Source of the DNA: Gordionus sp. m RMFG-2023
Lineage: Eukaryota; Nematomorpha; Gordioida; Chordodea; Parachordodidae
Length of the DNA stretch: 64,000 nt
Assembly: GCF_954871325.1 (NCBI RefSeq)
Contig: NC_088779.1
Coordinates: 25,096,869-25,160,868 of the forward strand
Reading direction: 5' to 3'
Part shown: piece by piece, positions 62,300 through 64,000 of the stretch
Layout: each line of letters opens with the position of its first letter
Numbering within the stretch: position 1 is the first letter of the stretch
Notes under the pieces: model-generated
Told to the model about the DNA's origin: nothing
Databases searched by the model: none
Seen by the model: the letters and a program-made list of their open reading frames with translations, nothing else
Position numbers and translations under genes: made by a program

Positions 62300-62631
62300 G
62301 CTTTTTATAAAATGTTGTGCTTAGAAAAATTGATTCAGGGTCAAAATTTTTAGAGGTTGTTTGCTCATTTGATAAGAATGGTTGATTTCAGACTCATCTT
62401 ATATAATTCTCAATGATATATTATTACTATTATTATTCTCAAAATTAACATTGTTATTATTATCATTAGTTTCCTCATAATTTAAAGTGTTGGGTAAATC
62501 ATTTAAAAACGTATTATAAATTTCATCATTAATTATAGGATTAAATGGTTAAATTCCACATGATTTAAAAACCATTCTGAACTGTGGAGCACATGCTTTA
62601 TGTAAAATATCCTTGACTATACCTTGTATAT
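62300..62631 (-). pseudogene. DDE transposase C-terminal fragment, pogo/Tigger-like
   Basis: The minus strand from about 62625 reads IVKDILHKACAPQFRMVFKS, then CGI, a stop, and PFNP. This resembles the xxGIYPFNP element near the C-terminus of pogo/Tigger-type transposases. An asparagine-rich tail follows with a stop. The LINE at 62632 onward abuts its N-terminal side and may have inserted into it. Assignment rests on one short motif. Confidence 0.4.
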
Positions 62632-62657
62632 CTTCTTCTTCTTCTTCTTCTTCTTCT
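62632..62657 (-). repeat. (GAA)n tail of the LINE
   Basis: About eight CTT/GAA repeats form the 3' tail of the LINE; simple-repeat tails instead of poly-A are typical of RTE-type LINEs. Confidence 0.85.
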
Positions 62658-64000
62658 CCGTTTTATGGCGATTTCCAGGTTTACCCGGGTAGGCCAGTTT
62701 TCCCTCTGATTTTTTTTTCCATTTTTGACGGTCCTGAGCATCAATACTTGTAAGATTCATGCTTCTCATATCCGCCGTTATCACATTTGTCCACGTCATC
62801 TTGGGTCTTCCTCTAGATCTTGATCCTCCTACTTCCATCATTGTGCATCTCTTTACCCAGTCGTCTCTTGTCATACGTTCCACATGCCCATACCATCTTA
62901 GTCTATTTCGTCGCAATACCATACCAATCATTTCTATACCTAATCTTGCTCGCAGTTCCTTGCTAGTTTTTCTCTCTCTCAGAGATACCCCACACATCCA
63001 TCTAGCCATCCTCATCTCTGTTCTTTCTAATTTGGCTTCGTGAGTTACTTTCATTGCCCATGTTTCACCGCCATAAACTATACAACTCCTCACACAGCTT
63101 ACCTAAACTTTCCCCTTTAACTTCAGAGAAACTTTTTTATTTGTAAGAATAGACGACATCTCTCTGAACTTCTTCCAAGCTTGTCTGATCCTTGCAACAA
63201 CGGCAGAATCTACACCACCATCTGCGTTTAGCATATCACCTAAATAACAAAACTTATCCACTTTTTCTAGGGTTAACCCATTGCCAATATCCAGACCACC
63301 ATTTTTTAGGTTATCATTAATATGTATCCCTTTCATACATGTTCTACAAATAAAGGTCATTCTTTCCAACATCAAACTGCCTTTTTTCCCGCTACATCTT
63401 TTATGTACTCATTTCTGGCATCTGGTGCATTGGATAGAATTTCTAGCAACTCCTTTCCCACATACACCACAAGGCCACTTACCGGATTCTTCCATCTTTA
63501 GATTTTTCCCACCAATCATCACCTTTATTTTTGATGCATTCATTTTCAAGCCCTTTGCTTCCATAGTCATCTACCATTTACTAACTTTATCCCTCAATTC
63601 CCCCTCACTGTTTGCCATTAATACAAGGTCATCGGCATAGAATATCTCCCAGGGAAGTCCTTCACGCATTTCTCTAGCCACCACATCCATTACTAAGATA
63701 AATAATAATAGACTCAGCACGGATCCTTGATGAAGTCCTACCTTCACCTCAAAGCTGTCACTATCACCATGATCCGTCCGTACTGCTGTTTGTGCTCCAA
63801 CATACATTGCCATCACTGCGGTAACTAACCATTCCTCCACACCGGATTTTCTCAAGGCCCATCTTGTAATCTCACGCGGCACCCTATCAAATGCTTTCTC
63901 CAAATCAACAAACGCATAATAGAGTTTCTTTTCCTTCGCAAGATACTTCTCCTGAATTTGTCTCATATCAAAAATTGCATCTGTCGTGCCTTTTCCCGAT
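62632..64000 (-). mobile_element. Non-LTR retrotransposon (LINE), 3' half
   Basis: One minus-strand frame from the window edge encodes the reverse transcriptase palm: YYAFVDLEKAFDRVPRE, then GLHQGSVLSLLLF, then FYADDLVLMA. Next comes a Cys/His finger (CGVCGKGV, CTRCQK, HKRCSG, CRTC) and the C-terminal region with DKFCYLGDML and RRNRLRWYGHVERM, then SRGRPKMTW. The same frame is kept throughout, broken only by three stops (63571-63573, 63409-63411, 63103-63105). The 3' end is a GAA microsatellite tail at 62632-62657. The 5' half with the endonuclease lies outside the window. The order resembles RTE-like clades, but the clade is not certain. It is a dead copy of fairly recent age. Confidence 0.9.

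Noticed and set aside
1-64000. tRNA or rRNA genes
   Set aside because: No cloverleaf with A and B boxes and no rRNA-like conserved stretch was recognised by eye; a covariance-model scan would be needed to exclude tRNA-derived SINEs.

Overview
This window is strongly AT-rich animal (metazoan) nuclear DNA. It holds two kinds of host gene, both split by ordinary GT-AG introns, in a background crowded with transposon remains. The genes are a dihydrodiol dehydrogenase (DHDH)-like oxidoreductase, present as two tandem paralogues, and a glutamate decarboxylase (GAD). The multi-exon structure, the animal-type GAD with exons down to about 50 nt, and the mix of hAT, non-LTR and Ty3-like elements point to an invertebrate. 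I cannot name the phylum from sequence alone.

Layout. 1-1440: a hAT transposase fossil with an inverted duplication of its C-terminal part. 2024-13381: the first DHDH paralogue (exons 3-8 visible, 2495-11876). Its intron 5 carries a 3.4 kb DNA transposon with a minus-strand transposase-like gene. 13382-16844: gene-poor, with decayed coding-like fragments, one of them split by a 380 bp hAT MITE (non-autonomous miniature element). 16903-24834: a 7.9 kb hAT-type composite with perfect 8-bp target duplications, holding a hAT transposase fossil, a minisatellite, a fold-back repeat and opposed arrays of a ~120 bp satellite. 24897-27134: a second hAT element with a 26-bp repeat array. 27330-39671: the complete second DHDH paralogue (8 exons, 338 codons plus stop). 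Its introns carry a hAT element (29505-30879), a Ty3/gypsy-like fossil (34200-36402) and MITEs. 41117-48796: gene-free DNA with scattered MITEs and a small hAT fossil (44405-45236). 48797-61166: a complete GAD gene (14 coding exons, 560 residues), with MITEs in introns 6 and 8 and a larger repeat in intron 1. 62300-64000: a pogo-like transposase fragment and the 3' half of a LINE, both on the minus strand.

The two enzymes share no obvious pathway. GAD makes GABA from glutamate. DHDH-family proteins are NADP-dependent sugar or dihydrodiol dehydrogenases of the Gfo/Idh/MocA family. All reading frames are on the + strand, and every exon junction keeps frame: the exon lengths sum to 1017 nt for DHDH copy 2 and 1683 nt for GAD.

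The most informative feature is that the two DHDH paralogues act as filled and empty sites for each other. This dates several insertions as later than the gene duplication and fixes their ends. A second pattern is that each hAT family here carries its own short GC-rich repeated motif just inside its ends.
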